Part shown: one piece after another, positions 10,661 through 21,209 of the stretch
Layout: the number at the start of each line of letters is the position of its first letter
Position numbering within the stretch: position 1 is the first letter of the stretch
Assembly (NCBI RefSeq): GCF_019393635.1
Contig: NC_057867.1
Coordinates: 64,793,492 to 64,857,491, forward strand
Source of the DNA: Dromiciops gliroides
Lineage: Eukaryota > Chordata > Mammalia > Microbiotheria > Microbiotheriidae
DNA: 64,000 nt
Direction of reading: 5' to 3'
Notes under the pieces: generated by a model
The model's database searches: none
Told to the model about the DNA's origin: nothing
What the model saw: the letters and a program-made list of their open reading frames with translations, nothing else
Made by a program: the position numbers and the translations under genes

Positions 10661-11324
10661 GTACGTCGGTGCCTAAGGGTTCACGGCGCCCATGGGTGTT
10701 TCAGACTGAAGCTCGAGGTCACCATGGTAACCACTCGCCTGTCGCGTGCTAATGTCCTTGCCTTTTGCGGGGAGGCGGACGACCCCGGGATGTTGGGAGT
10801 GTGCGGGGTAGGGTCGAGGATGGGGGCATAAGGGATCGAGAAGGGGGCGGCTCTCACTTGAATGCCTGCGACCGCACCCTCGGTACCACCCTCTCCCAAG
10901 GGAGGCCAGAGGCGCAGCTGGGCTCCCCTTCCCCTTCGGAGACCACCCTTTTTCTGATCCTTGCATCTGTATGTGTGTGGGTGTGTATGTGGGTGGGTGT
11001 CCGAGTGTTCCCTTGTGTGACTGAGCCTCTCCTCCTCCTGTTGAGCCATAAGAAGCTAGGGCCAGGCTGTGGATCTTTGGGTTTGGCTGACGTTAGTGGG
11101 ACAGGGGCCAAGTCCCTGCAGATCTCTTTGCGTCAGAGAAGAGCTCTGTCTCTGTTTGTGGAAGCCAGCTCCACCAGTTCTGTTTCTGCTTGTCTGGCTG
11201 CCGGCTGGTCCTCACCCTATCACCATTCCTGTGTTCCAGGATCGCTGGGCATTCTTACAGGGCCCTCGGTCGGACTAAGGCTTCTGGGGTCTTCGTGCTG
11301 ACTTCAGCCTGTCTCTGCCCACAG

Positions 11325-11709
11325 AGTCTCCAGGAACCTACCCTGGGACTCGAGAGGGTGGGCTTCCCACGAGGGAGACAGAAATTGGAGCCCCAAGGCC
11401 ACCATCCCTGCTTAAGGGACGCTGCTCCTGAGCCCCAGATCCCAGCCCACTCAGGTTCCTGGGAGTGAAAGTGGAGGAGAATTCCCCCCAACAACCCCCC
11501 CCACCACCCCCAGGGAGTAGGAATCCAGCCTAGCAGGAGACAAACCTGACCAGAGATCTCTCAACCAGAGCTTCAGGGCTGAGGCTGGAGATTGATACAC
11601 AGAGGAACAGATCCTGGGACCGCTGCCGCCTTTGCAATTCCTGACCATCTCTAAGACAGTGAGGAAGGGCTAACCATGGAGGATTTGACCCAAATGATTG
11701 AAGAGAGAG
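11325..11709 (+). CDS. KRAB zinc-finger gene, exon 2: 5' UTR and first coding codons
   Basis: The acceptor CTGTCTCTGCCCACAG precedes 11325 and the donor AGAGAG/GTGAG follows 11709. The first in-frame ATG, at 11676, has an ideal ACCATGG context and codes MEDLTQMIEER, ending in phase 1. This joins the phase-1 start of the exon at 12491. Many KRAB genes start instead at a later MAA-type methionine, and this gene has one at 12529 in the next exon, so the product would be 805 or 781 residues. The 5' boundary of the exon rests on the acceptor alone. Confidence 0.6.
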
Positions 11710-11719
11710 GTGAGAATTG

Positions 11720-12250
11720 CAGAAGGATGTGAGAGTAGAGGTATCATTTTTCCCAAGGCAGGAAAGAAGAAAAAGATATCTGCAAGGGCTGCTGGGAGGT
11801 TGAAACTTATGGATTAGGGCTCCATGGTGAGCTCATTGAATTTGTTTGGGAGCTCACCATGAACCCCTTTCCATCATCCAGATGAATTCTCTCCTCCAGT
11901 CCTGCTGTACCCAACAAGGGACTCCCGAATTTAGTTCCATAAACAATTATTACTAGGTTCAAGGCAGTGAAACTATTCAGAAAAATGCATTCTGCAATTG
12001 TACCTGTGGTAAGAACTGCCAATTATTTCCTTGTAAACCTTTTTTTTTTCCCTTTCCTTCAGAAGGTTCTTAAATCAATAGGTTTAGATTCTTTATTTCT
12101 CAAAGCCTTTTCAAGTTTGTGATCTTATTTTGGCCTTAAGAGAACCAATAAGGCAGGTTGGGTTTTGGGGGCAGTAAGGTGTGTGAGTCTGGGCCTGTGA
12201 GTTCATTAGTATAGGAATTTCTGGTGTGGAATTCCTCCACAGATGTAGAT
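11720..12250. other. intron sequence, nothing recognised
   Basis: This lies between coding exons and holds no repeat that I can name. Confidence 0.5.
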
Positions 12251-12259
12251 AAGTAACAC

Positions 12260-12400
12260 ATTTGTGACTCAGAGAGTTACCTGGGGAATTGAGAAGTTAA
12301 GTGACTCATCCAGTGTCACTCTATGTGTCAGAAGTAGGATTCGAACCCAGGTCCACCACACTACCTCTCAAGGTAGTCATTGTTCATTGGAGGAGCACAC
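12260..12400 (-). repeat. MIR-class relic
   Basis: The antisense order is GAGAAGTTAAGTGACTCATC, then AGGATTCGAACCCAGGTCC, as in MIR 3' to 5'. Confidence 0.5.
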
Positions 12401-12490
12401 CCAGCTGGGGTGTGGGGATTTCTAGCCTATGGGTGGATCTGGGAGCTTCAAGACAATCTGATTCCTCTTGTGCCTTCTTTTATTCCCCAG

Positions 12491-12561
12491 TTCTGCCTTC
12501 TCAGGATGAAAATCACCCAGAGGAAGACATGGCTGCTATGATCTTGCCAGCTGGGCCCCAG
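12491..12561 (+). CDS. KRAB zinc-finger gene, exon 3
   Basis: The acceptor TTTATTCCCCAG and donor CCCCAG/GTGAGT bound a 71-nt exon coding VLPSQDENHPEED and then MAAMILPAGPQ. It ends in phase 0, exactly as needed by the KRAB-A exon. The MAA...PQ ending is the usual residue string just before a KRAB box. The alternative start ATG is at 12529-12531, in a good GACATGG context. Confidence 0.8.
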
Positions 12562-12689
12562 GTGAGTCAGACTCAGTTTGCCTTCCTTAAACACCTTTTT
12601 CATTCTCAGCAGATCCTAGTCCTTTCATCCTGGAGCTTTGTGACCCAACCCTCTGTGTTCTCTCCTTGAAGATTGGGCTCTGGGTTGCT

Positions 12690-12960
12690 AAGTCCAGCCA
12701 TCTTTTTTCCACTTCTTTTCTCCCTTGTCTTCTGTGCATCATTTGATACAGGGAGCAACAGCTTCTTTTCGCTTGATGCTCCTCACTATGTCAGCCTAAG
12801 AGAGGCCACTCTTGAGAGTCTCCTCCTACCTTTCAGACAATTTCCTCTGTCTCCTTGTTATCTTCAGGGTGAGCCTCGAGTGTCTTGCCTGGGCCTTCTT
12901 GACATTTCTCTGCCCTCCCTCCCTACACAGCTTTCATCTGCCAACTCCCTAAATCTGTAG
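12690..12960 (+). repeat. L2 LINE fragment, sense
   Basis: The sequence reads LVFCASFDT, a decayed form of the L2 RT string LDLSAAFDT. The same element probably resumes at 13380. Confidence 0.55.
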
Positions 12961-12982
12961 GTCTACATGTAGAGTCCTACCA

Positions 12983-13345
12983 TAGTGGTGTCACACTCAA
13001 ACACAGGAGCCACTGACCTGTACATAATGATCCCTGGGGGTCCCCGATTGACTTAGAAAACCTCATATTAATGGTGGGTTCTATTGTATTTTTATTTGTT
13101 TTACTAAATATTTCCCAGTTACTTTGGGGGGGGGGCAGTGAAGGTTAAGTGACTTGCCCAGGGTCACACAGCTAGTAAGTGTTAAGTGTCTGAGGTCAGG
13201 TTTGAACTCAGGTCCTCCTGAATCCAGGGCCGGTGCTCTATCCACTGTGCCACCTAGGCCGCGCCCCGCCCCCCCCCCCCCCCAGTTACATTTTAATCTG
13301 GGTCAGCAGCTCCCTGGAGTGTTGTGGGCATGCTTGACACCTCTA
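12983..13345 (+). mobile_element. hAT-like non-autonomous DNA transposon
   Basis: The ends TAGTGGTGTCA and TGACACCTCTA form an 11-base inverted repeat with one mismatch. The interior blocks TTGACTTAGAAAAC and TTTCCCAGTTAC...ATTTTAATCTGG are shared with the copy at 31355-31515. It is split by the SINE at 13123-13280. No convincing 8-base target duplication is left. Confidence 0.6.
13123..13280 (-). repeat. tRNA-headed marsupial SINE inside DNA transposon
   Basis: It is an antisense SINE flanked by CCCAGTTAC at 13114-13122 and 13281-13289. A run of C bases, about 13265-13283, replaces the usual head end. Confidence 0.88.
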
Positions 13346-13379
13346 GGCCACAAGATCTCTCAGGATGTTCCACCAGCAC

Positions 13380-13920
13380 CATAAACTCAACATGGCCTCA
13401 GCTGAGCTCGTTATTCCCCTCCTAAAGTTGCTCTGTCTTCTGACTTCAGTGGTGCCAACATTCACCTACTCTCCCATTTTATGACCTTAGAATTCTTAGA
13501 CTCCTAGTTTTGTCTCTCTCCCTTCTCATCTGTAATCGCCATTCCCTGCCATTTCCATTTCCGTAGTCCCACTCACACCTATCCCCTCGTCTATTTCTAC
13601 TGCTGCTACCCAAGTCTCAGCCCTCATGACCACTCATGAACTATCATAATATCCATTTTAAGGGTTTGCCCATCTCTGTTCTCTTCCTCCCATCCATCCT
13701 TCACACCAATGCCAGAATAAGTCTGTTATGTATTATTCTAGTCACATCAGAAAGGTTCAGTGGCTCCCAGTGTCTGCCCAGCAGACTTCACACTCCTCTG
13801 CCTGGCCTTCAATAGCCCTCCATGGGCTGGCACTATCCTGCTCTGCTAGCCTTTAAAGTCCAGCTCAGATACCACTTCCTCCACAAAGCCTTCCCCAATT
13901 CCCACCCTGACTAGTTGACA
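13380..13920 (+). repeat. L2 LINE fragment, sense
   Basis: The text follows the L2 ORF2/3' UTR order (CAGTGGCTCCCAGTGTCTGC, CAGCTCAGATACCACTTCCT, CACAAAGCCTTCCCCAATTC). There is no open frame. Confidence 0.7.
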
Positions 13921-14049
13921 ATGTTCATTCCCAGCTTCAGACTTCACATAGCAATTGACTGGTTTTGCGTCTCTCAAGTCTACTCATTCTATTGGTTCCC
14001 TAGGAGCAAATCAGAAATGTTAGTGAGTTTGCATTCGTTTGCAGAACTT

Positions 14050-14235
14050 AGTTCAATTGTATTAATCAATCATCAGGTATTTATGAAGTGCCTGCTATGT
14101 GCCAGACACTATGGTAGCCACTGGGGATACAAGTACAATGAATGAAAATTCTGCAGCTACAAGGAGCATTGCATTATGTTCTAATGGAGGGGACAAGTAT
14201 CTACTGAAGTCTAAACAGACACAATATGAAGAAAA
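14050..14235 (-). repeat. L2 3' end, antisense
   Basis: The block TATTTATGAAGTGCCTGCTA, then GCCAGACACTATGGTAG, then GGGGATACAAG, is the antisense L2 terminus. Confidence 0.65.
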
Positions 14236-14369
14236 GAAATGCACAGTAGTTCAACACAAGATACTTTGAGAGGAAAGGCATTCATTATCAGGGATGGGCT
14301 TACATGTCCAGGTAGCTGTGTAGGTAATATACATGCGTATATCATTTTGTGTGTCTGAGCCTGTGGTTT

Positions 14370-14545
14370 CAAATGGTGTGCAGAGTGTTCTCCTCGAGGA
14401 CCCCTTCTGCCTCAGCTTCTGCTGTGCACCTTAGAAACAGGACTAGAGAGAGTTAAACACCAGCGTGTGTCAGAGGCAAGCCTTGAGCCCACATATCCCA
14501 GACTCCAAAGTTCTCTCCCATCCCCTATGCCACACTGCCTCCCGG
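14370..14545 (-). repeat. MIR-class relic
   Basis: The antisense MIR order is weak but recognisable, ending CCCTATGCCACACTGCCTCC. Confidence 0.45.
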
Positions 14546-14589
14546 TTACATGAGAATTCTTGGCTTATGTTTCAGATCTGTTAGAAAAA

Positions 14590-14957
14590 TCAAAAGGCTC
14601 CCTCCAGACATTTTCAGGATACCTGAGCTTATGCCTTCAAATAATGCACATTTATGCCAAGTCCTTTGTTTGGCAGTTAAAGCCCTTTATAATCTGATGC
14701 CAACCTACTTTCCAACCTCATTATATATTCATGTACTCTACTGTCCAGCCAAACTGCCCAGGGTGTTTCTTGAACACAACACTCCAGCTGCCATCTCTTT
14801 GCTTTTGCATACTCTGTCCTCCATCCCTACTCACCTCTGAGCCTTGGTGTGCTTTTGCCAAAGTTCAACTCAACCGCCATTTTGTTCCTGACCTCCCCAT
14901 CTGCTAGTGCCTTCCCTCCCCAAATTACCTTGTATACATGTTGTATATGCTTGTATA

Positions 14958-14993
<36 letters not shown>

Positions 14994-15110
14994 ATCTCTA
15001 TCTCTCTTTGTTGAGGGATACCTCAATAAAATTCAAAGACAGTCCCTTTCATTTTTGCTCATGGCACAATGCTTACTAGCACATCGTGTTGCATAAGTAC
15101 TTTTTGACTG
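14590..15110 (+). repeat. L2 LINE 3' end, sense
   Basis: GTTAAAGCCCTTTATAATCT, followed by TTTGCCAAAGTTCAACTC and a GT microsatellite (14959-14992), follows the order of the L2 3' region. Confidence 0.6.
14959..14992. repeat. (GT)n microsatellite
   Basis: An uninterrupted run of about 15 GT units. Confidence 0.95.
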
Positions 15111-15139
15111 AGTGATATTTTGGTGACACTTTAGACATT

Positions 15140-15320
15140 TTCAAAGTAAGATACACATTTGATCTCACTTTATCCTCACAGCCAACCTTTGAAGCATGTA
15201 GTACAAGTATTATGTCCATTTTACAGATGAGGAGATTGAGACACAAAAGTGAAGTGATTTTCCTATAATTGCACAGCAAGCAGGTTGTAGACTCAAGACT
15301 TCAAGCTTAGTGGGCTTACC
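15140..15320 (-). repeat. MIR-class repeat
   Basis: Antisense order: TTTGATCTCACTTTATCCTC, CATTTTACAGATGAGGAG, then AAGTGATTTTCCTATAATTG. Confidence 0.65.
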
Positions 15321-15545
15321 CTTGTAGCACATTGCTTCTCTAACTAAGAAATAGCTTGAAGCCAAAAAGATAAAACATAGCATCAGTTAATATACTTGGG
15401 CAAATAGTAATACTTCCGCTTACTTCATTCCCTAGATTTATTTTTTCCAAGTATCAAAGAGTGCCGAGATATAAGAGCTTATTAATTCCTGAATTCTTGG
15501 TTTCATTCAAGCACTTGACAGAGCCTCTCCTGCTGTTTCTTTCAG

Positions 15546-15672
15546 GAATCGGTGCCATTCAAGAATGTGGCTGTGGCCTTTGGCCAAGAGGAGTGGGGTC
15601 AGCTGGACCCAACTCAAAAGGACGTGTACAGAGATGTGATCATGGAAAAGTATAGGCACTTGGTCTCAATGG
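15546..15672 (+). CDS. KRAB zinc-finger gene, KRAB-A exon
   Basis: The exon is 127 nt, the standard KRAB-A size, bounded by TTTCTTTCAG and CAATGG/GTAAG. It codes [17 protein letters not shown], then [19 protein letters not shown], then RHLVSMG. It is recognisably KRAB-A but departs from the consensus at two sites known to matter for TRIM28 (KAP1) recruitment: NV instead of DV near the start, and VIMEKY instead of VMLENY. It enters in phase 0 and leaves in phase 1, matching its neighbours. In the usual family role the domain recruits TRIM28 and silencing factors in the nucleus. The variant residues make weakened recruitment an inference worth testing. Confidence 0.92.
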
Positions 15673-16009
15673 GTAAGGATGACTTGCCTTGAGAACTCAA
15701 TCTTCCCATTGGATCTTTTGATCTCCTCGTTTGGTAATATGTTCAAGGCCTTTGGCTTGGGGTTCTGGAGTCTAGAGACATTCTCATTCATTGTTGCTAA
15801 TGGAAAGTCCAACACTTGGTTGAATTGAAAGTAGATAGCTTTAGTGGCTATAGCTTCTTCCACATCCTCTTTTTCCCCAAGCCAGGGCTTTCTCCTACAA
15901 GGTCCCAGTGCATATAGCTACATCGTAGGAAATTCCTGTTCTTCCAGCCTCAAGACTATTATTTTTCTAAACTCACATTGTCTCCTTTACCCATCTCCCA
16001 CCCACTCTT

Positions 16010-16320
16010 TTTTTTTTAAGTTGGTAATTTTTTTTAATCTTAAAAGTATTTTGTTATTTTCCAATTACATGTAAAGATAGTTTATAAGATTTCTAGTTCC
16101 AAATTTTTCTCCCACCCTCCCTTCCTTCCCCCCTCCCCAAGACAGAAAGCCATCTGATATAGGTTATAGATGTACAATTACATTAAACATATTTCTGCGT
16201 TAGTCATGCTGTGAAAGAAGAATCAGAACACGAGGGAAAAACCTCAAAAAACAAAAAGAGTAGAGACAGTATGGTTCAATCTGCATTCAGATCCCACAAT
16301 TCTTTTTTCTGGATGTCCCA
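16010..16320 (-). repeat. L1 3' UTR, antisense
   Basis: A poly-T start is followed by ACATGTAAAGATAGTTTATA, AGACAGAAAGCCATCTGATA and CTCAAAAAACAAAAAGAG, the L1 3' UTR order. It is 5'-truncated. Confidence 0.75.
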
Positions 16321-16643
16321 CCCACTTTTTATGGGAATTTACTACTAAGCATTATTTTGGGGCCATTTTACCTCCTTCTGGGTCTGCCTTTCCCTGAAGA
16401 CAAAGAGTTTGGGATAGCATGTTGTAGAGTAAAGAACCATGGAGCGTGACGTAAGAAGTTGGGGTTCCAGCACTTGTTCTGTCACCCAGCAGCCAAGTGG
16501 CCTCAGGTTACCAGCTCTGGGCTTTGGGTCCTTACCTGGAAAATCATTCTTATTTATGATTGATTGTACTGAATAAGTAATTCTTGGAGTCTGATGTGCA
16601 GGATGCACAAATAGTGAAGTCCTATTTATTTCTCCATGAGCAG

Positions 16644-16739
16644 GCCTTCCAATTTCCAAACCTGATGTAGTCTCACAGTTGGAGAGAAAAGATGATCCCT
16701 GGATGCTGGAAAGGGAAGTCTCAAGAGACCCCTATTCAG
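16644..16739 (+). CDS. KRAB zinc-finger gene, KRAB-B exon
   Basis: The exon is 96 nt, bounded by CCATGAGCAG and ATTCAG/GTGAG. It codes GLPISKPDVVSQLERKDDP followed by WMLEREVSRDPYS, a standard KRAB-B box with the expected phase 1 at both ends. It joins the fingers exon at 32728 across a 16-kb intron. Confidence 0.93.
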
Positions 16740-16744
16740 GTGAG

Positions 16745-17195
16745 TGACAAAGAAATGGTGATGACTGGAAGCACTAGGTCTGTTGGTCATTGAGAGGTGG
16801 CATGGGCCTCACCTCAAAGCCCCACGGGCCTTCAGAGGAGCTGGAGGTCTTCTGGTACGAGCTTCTGTATAGAATTCCAGCTACTTCGACATTTTTTGGC
16901 ATCTGTCCTCCAGTTTCAAAGGAAGTGTAGTGCTTTCTCCCTGAAGCTAATTCTTGTACTTGTATTCTGGATCCCAACCCTTCTCCAGCACTTTGCTCAC
17001 TCTACTCTTTCATTACAGACTTTGTCTCTTTTTCCCTTCAAACTTGCATAGATTTCTTCTATTTGAACCAATTCAAACAAACTCTTTTTTTTTTAACCCT
17101 GCTCCCCCTTCTGGCTTTTGTCAGACATGTCCCTTTTCATCAAGGAGCTCCTTGAACATGTGCTTTATACCTGCTGCATACACTTCACCCTAAAA
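16745..17195. other. intron sequence, nothing recognised
   Basis: This is pyrimidine-rich plus-strand intron. The short open frames at 16797-17051 and 16954-17193 have no family resemblance. Confidence 0.45.
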
Positions 17196-17199
17196 AACT

Positions 17200-17320
17200 C
17201 CTAAAATCTATCAGCCTCGCTTCTCACTACTCTTGTGAAGGTCACAGTTGACTTCCTGATAGCCACTCTAGTGCCTTTTATCTGCCTTATTTGATATTAT
17301 GAACCAGCCCTTCTTTTATT
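17200..17320 (+). repeat. L2 LINE fragment, sense
   Basis: The sequence reads KVTVDFLIATLVPF, a decayed version of the L2 string KVTNDLL just upstream of the RT core. Confidence 0.4.
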
Positions 17321-17324
17321 TTTT

Positions 17325-17592
17325 TAAAGACTGGGTCTCCCCATCTCATCCAGGCTGAATGTACAGAAGCTACTCACGGGCCTGGCTCCACTACTTATTG
17401 GCAGGGGATTTTTGACCCGCTCCATTTCTATGCTGGCCCCCCCTCTTTAGGCAATCTGGTGACTCCTGCTGCCAGAAGCTCCCCATATTGAGGCCTAACT
17501 CAGGGCGGACGTCTATCTGATTGGCATAACCCACTGCAGCTCAATTGCCAGGCTCGGAGCTGGGATTATAGGCGTGAGCCACCACGCCCAGA
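17325..17592 (-). pseudogene. RN7SL pseudogene: 7SL (SRP) RNA pseudogene, near full length
   Basis: On the minus strand the order is that of 7SL RNA from end to end. The 5' Alu domain is at the right (complement of GGGATTATAGGCGTGAGCCA, 17556-17585). The S domain lies in the middle: the complement reads CAATATGGGG-like and then GCCTAAAGAGG near 17450, and AGCGGGTCAAAAATCCC near 17410. The 3' end GAGACCCAGTCTTT is at the left. A T-rich stretch at 17313-17328 fits a retroposed A-tail. Because the S domain is present, this is a copy of 7SL itself and not a primate-type Alu. Many substitutions and small indels make it non-functional. Confidence 0.85.
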
Positions 17593-17869
17593 TCACTCCT
17601 CCTCATGATAACTCTTTAGCTTTTCCTGATGCTTGTTGATTGCTTCCTTTTCCAGCCACTTCTCTGTCTCCTTCGGTGACTCCTCTTCTTCCCTCAAGTG
17701 GAAGTTGTTTCACAACACTTGACACTTCTATTAATTCATTATTTTGCAGCTTTTATTGCAGAGTTTATTTTATTTGCAGAGTTTATTTTGTTTGATTTTT
17801 TTAATGACTACCCCTAAAGTTTTTAAATACTGTCAACAGATGACCATAGATTACCATAGTCGTTCAAAG

Positions 17870-18035
17870 GATCATAGACTAGGGTTGAAAGGGGCCTTAA
17901 AGATCAGGTAGTCTACCTACTTCATTTTATATACAGCTGAGGCCCAGAGAGATTATGGAACTTGCTTAGGGTCACACAGCTAGTAAGTGTCTGAGGCAGG
18001 ATTTGAACTCGAGTCTTCCTGTCTCCAGCCCCAGA
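17870..18035 (-). repeat. MIR-like repeat
   Basis: GATCATAGACTAGGG, CAGCTGAGGCCCAGAGAGAT, GGGTCACACAGCTAGTAAGT and a final GGATTTGAACTCG are in antisense MIR-like order. Confidence 0.6.
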
Positions 18036-18269
18036 AGTGCTCCCAACATTCAGTTCCTGTTATAAATAGCAGCTTTAGCTTCCCTGCAAGTTTAGAGCTA
18101 TTCATTTATCACAAACTTATTTTTTTTTTAATTTGCTAAAACAACTATGTATGTTAAACAACACAAGGCAGGAAATTAATAAAATTAAAATTTTAAATTA
18201 ATAAAATATTGAATAATTAATAAAGGTAACATTCCTAGCAAAACAGAACTCTGTTCTTCCAGACCCATA

Positions 18270-18750
18270 TCTAAATTTATGTGCTTTTTTTACATCTACA
18301 GAACCCCAAATAATTAAAGTCACATACTAGAACTGCACATTGCAACATACTTCTGACTTCTTGGAATGTCATTTTTAAAAAAATAGCTAACCGCCTTTTA
18401 TCCAGAAAAACAGAACTCTTCTTGACCCTACATGAATGTTGGAAACTTGAGAACATTGAACGGGAAACTGTAGGAAGACACTTGTGCCTAATGAGGCCTG
18501 AAAGTACCATCACCTGGGCACATCTTTACCCTGATATATCTGAAATTGATCACATCCGGATAAAAAACATTGAGCCAAGAAAACAAATACAAGATATACT
18601 TATCAAGCCTACAGGAGGCCTTCAGACTCCCACATCAGACCTCTTTTCAAAAGCATAATCATTCTGATCCATATAAAAATAGATTTCAGTTTTACTGTGA
18701 CTGGTTAGGTAATTCTTTTGAGGCAGCACACATTCATTATAAAGTAAGCT
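18270..18750 (+). other. unrecognised segment with a 78-codon open frame
   Basis: The frame 18422-18658 codes MTLHECWKLENIERETVGRH and onward. It has no cysteine or histidine finger pattern, no splice context and no family that I know. It could be part of an old pseudogene inside the zinc-finger gene intron. I do not assign a function. Confidence 0.25.
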
Positions 18751-18755
18751 ACTTT

Positions 18756-18906
18756 GGGGCAGCTAGGTAGCACAGTGGATAAAGTACCAGCCCTGGATTC
18801 GGGAGGACCTGAGTTCAAATCCGGCCTCAGACACTTGACACTTACTAGCTGTGTGACCCTGGGCAGGTCACTTAACCCTCATTGCCCTGCCGAAAAAAAA
18901 AAAAAA
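18756..18906 (+). repeat. tRNA-headed marsupial SINE, young
   Basis: The target duplication ATAAAGTAAGCTACTT is perfect, at 18739-18754 and 18907-18922, with a pure A tail. Confidence 0.95.
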
Positions 18907-19074
18907 ATAAAGTAAGCTACTTCTCTTCTTAAGACTCCTGTGTTATTGGTCACTATCAGTTGTCACAAGAGAAGGCTTACGGGGTGGGGGGTGGGGACAC
19001 ATTTTTTCGAGAGAGATATAGATGTAGACATTATTGTTATATCAAAAAATGAGGTATACACGAATGTTTTTTCT

Positions 19075-19520
19075 TTTTTTCAAAATTAGATTAAATTTAA
19101 TTTAAATTTTTTTTCCCAATTACATGTAAAAATATTTTTTGAGTTCCAAATTTTTCTCTTCCCCCCCTTCCCTTCCGCCTCCCGAGGCCAGAGAGCAATT
19201 TAATATAGATTATACATTACTGTCATGTTAAGCATATTTCCACATTAGTCATTTTGTAAGAGAAGAATCAGAACAAAAGGAAAACAAAAACTCAAGAAAG
19301 AATAAACAAGAACAAACAAGCAACAACAAAACTGAAAATAGTTTGCTTCAATCTGCATTTAGACTCCATAGTTCTTTTTCTGAATGCAGAGAGCATTTTC
19401 CATCATGAGTCTTTTGGCATCTTCTTGGATCATTGTATTGCTGAGAAGAGTTACGTCTATCACAGTTGATCAGCACACAATGTTGTTGATACTGATACAT
19501 GAATTTTTAAAAGAAAAAAC
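19075..19520 (-). repeat. L1 3' end, antisense, diverged subfamily
   Basis: A T-rich start, then CCAATTACATGTAAAAATAT, TTAAGCATATTTCCACATTA and the end GAGAAGAGTTACGTCTATCA, follows the L1 3' UTR order at lower identity than the copy at 2777. Confidence 0.7.
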
Positions 19521-19569
19521 GTTTTCTGGACATGCCAAATACTTAGGGCCGTTTTCTTGTTTAAAAAAA

Positions 19570-20935
19570 AAAAATTAAAAAGCTACCTGCTTTTCCAGGT
19601 AGCATACAAAGAGTCAGTCATTAAACCTTGAATATCAAAGCTTCCCATTGTACTTTACAGTAGAAATGGCATAGTGTGTACTGCCTATACCTTTGTCAGA
19701 GAATAAGCAGCGACCATGTAAAGTTGTGGTCAGGATGGATCTGTTTTCAGCTTAGCACTTACTCATACCATGCAGTTGTGGCACTTGGGGCCATCAGTGC
19801 CGTGGGGAGAGAAGCTGTGTTTCAGAGTTAGTGGGTAGGACCATGCTTGTTCTGGAAATTTGCCCCAGAGTAGAGTCTTTATTCCCAGGGTGTTAACAGC
19901 CTGGTTTCACTCTTTCCAAAAGGCATTCTTTTTACTGCAAGCAATTGTACATGCCTCCCCAGCTGATGGAGGTTGGGTAAGCTCCAAGCAACAGGAACAC
20001 TAAAGAAGGGAACAATGAGCAAGACAAGAGAAAGCAAGCCAACTCCTGATGTAAATGTTAGCCACATACCATTGCTACTCATTGCTCTGGTATTTGGTTT
20101 TCCCTTATCGTGGGAAACTCCAACATTCATTTTTGCTCAGGTGAAGGCAGTGACTACAGCTACCCACTGGCCCCATGCCAAGCTGCCCAAGGAAAGCACA
20201 GCAGACCAGATGCTGGCTCCTCTGGCCTGAATCCTACTGGGCTTACTCTTTAAGCTATAGAAGTCTTTATAACAGAGCACAAGTTCAATAGTGTTTTTAC
20301 TCATTTCATCACTTTCTCTCCCTCAAGGGCATCCTTGCCTCTTTCTTCACTCCCTTCTGCTGGATGCTAATGACTCCCTCACACCAAATAGTTAACCCTT
20401 TTCGAGTGTAGCAGGCACAGAATGTTAGAAATGGACATGGAAAATTAAGTGCCAAGAGTATACAACTCCACACTCACCAGTGCTCTTGTAAAAATCAGGA
20501 TTTGCAGTAGCAAAAGAAAAAAATTCACTTTGAAACAAAGGAGAAATTGTACAGTGCCAAATAGAACCTAGAAAAATTTCTGGTTGAAAAGGTGGCTCTT
20601 CTCATTTCTTCATGCTTGCTTCTGGTATCATCATGCCCTTTGATCCTCTTGGTCAGCTTATCCTCGGTTGATAAGCAAAGTAACATTTTGCAACTCAGTA
20701 AAAGCCTTTTTTCTTCTGGCTCTCTGAACTTGTTTGGTATCTTTACTTCTTTATCACAGTAGCTAGCCTCTGACTTCGCCACTTTGGAACAATCCCCCCT
20801 TCTCGTTTTCTATCTCTCTTGTTCAGCGACCTTCCTTATTAATCTGGTTCTCCTTTTCCTCATGTACTTAAGGCATGTGTGACTGAACCTACTTTCTAGT
20901 TAACTAACTTAGTATCCTGACTTCTCAAAAGAATC
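19570..20935. other. intron sequence, unclassified
   Basis: No repeat or gene is recognised. An 85-codon plus-strand frame (19973-20230) and two minus-strand frames of similar length lack any family motif, and their composition does not differ from the surroundings. A decayed processed pseudogene is possible. Confidence 0.35.
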
Positions 20936-21209
20936 AGATTTCTTTTTAAAATATTATTTATGCTTTTTTGTTTTTTATACTATACAGTTTTTCAGTCAAT
21001 AGGATCCTCCCCTGTAACAAAGAAAAACAGTTTAGTGAAACTGACTGGCACGGTGACCATATCTATCAAGTATATTTTTTATAATCTATTGTCCGTCCCC
21101 CTCTACACATATGCCTCTCCCCCCCCCCCGCAACAAAGAGGGGTGAGATATGTTTATCAGACTTTTCTCAGGAAGTCATCATGTTATAAGTCCAAGATAA
21201 GTTAAACAG

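Larger units (their letters stand above)
10170..10860 (+). promoter_or_regulatory. CpG-island promoter of the KRAB zinc-finger gene
   Basis: GC and CpG content rise sharply here compared with the surrounding AT-balanced repeats. The stretch holds an ETS-like palindrome ACTTCCGGAAGT (10308), two ZNF143-type sites (10371 and 10498), two NRF1-like CG-rich palindromes (10225 and 10578) and a strong splice donor GGGGAAG/GTACGT at 10660/10661. No TATA box is apparent, as expected for a broadly expressed promoter. It lies 1 kb upstream of the first coding exon. A divergent minus-strand transcript is possible but not shown. Confidence 0.75.

Noticed and set aside
17325-17592. Primate Alu contamination
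   Set aside because: The S domain of 7SL is present and the copy is single, not dimeric, so it is a 7SL pseudogene.
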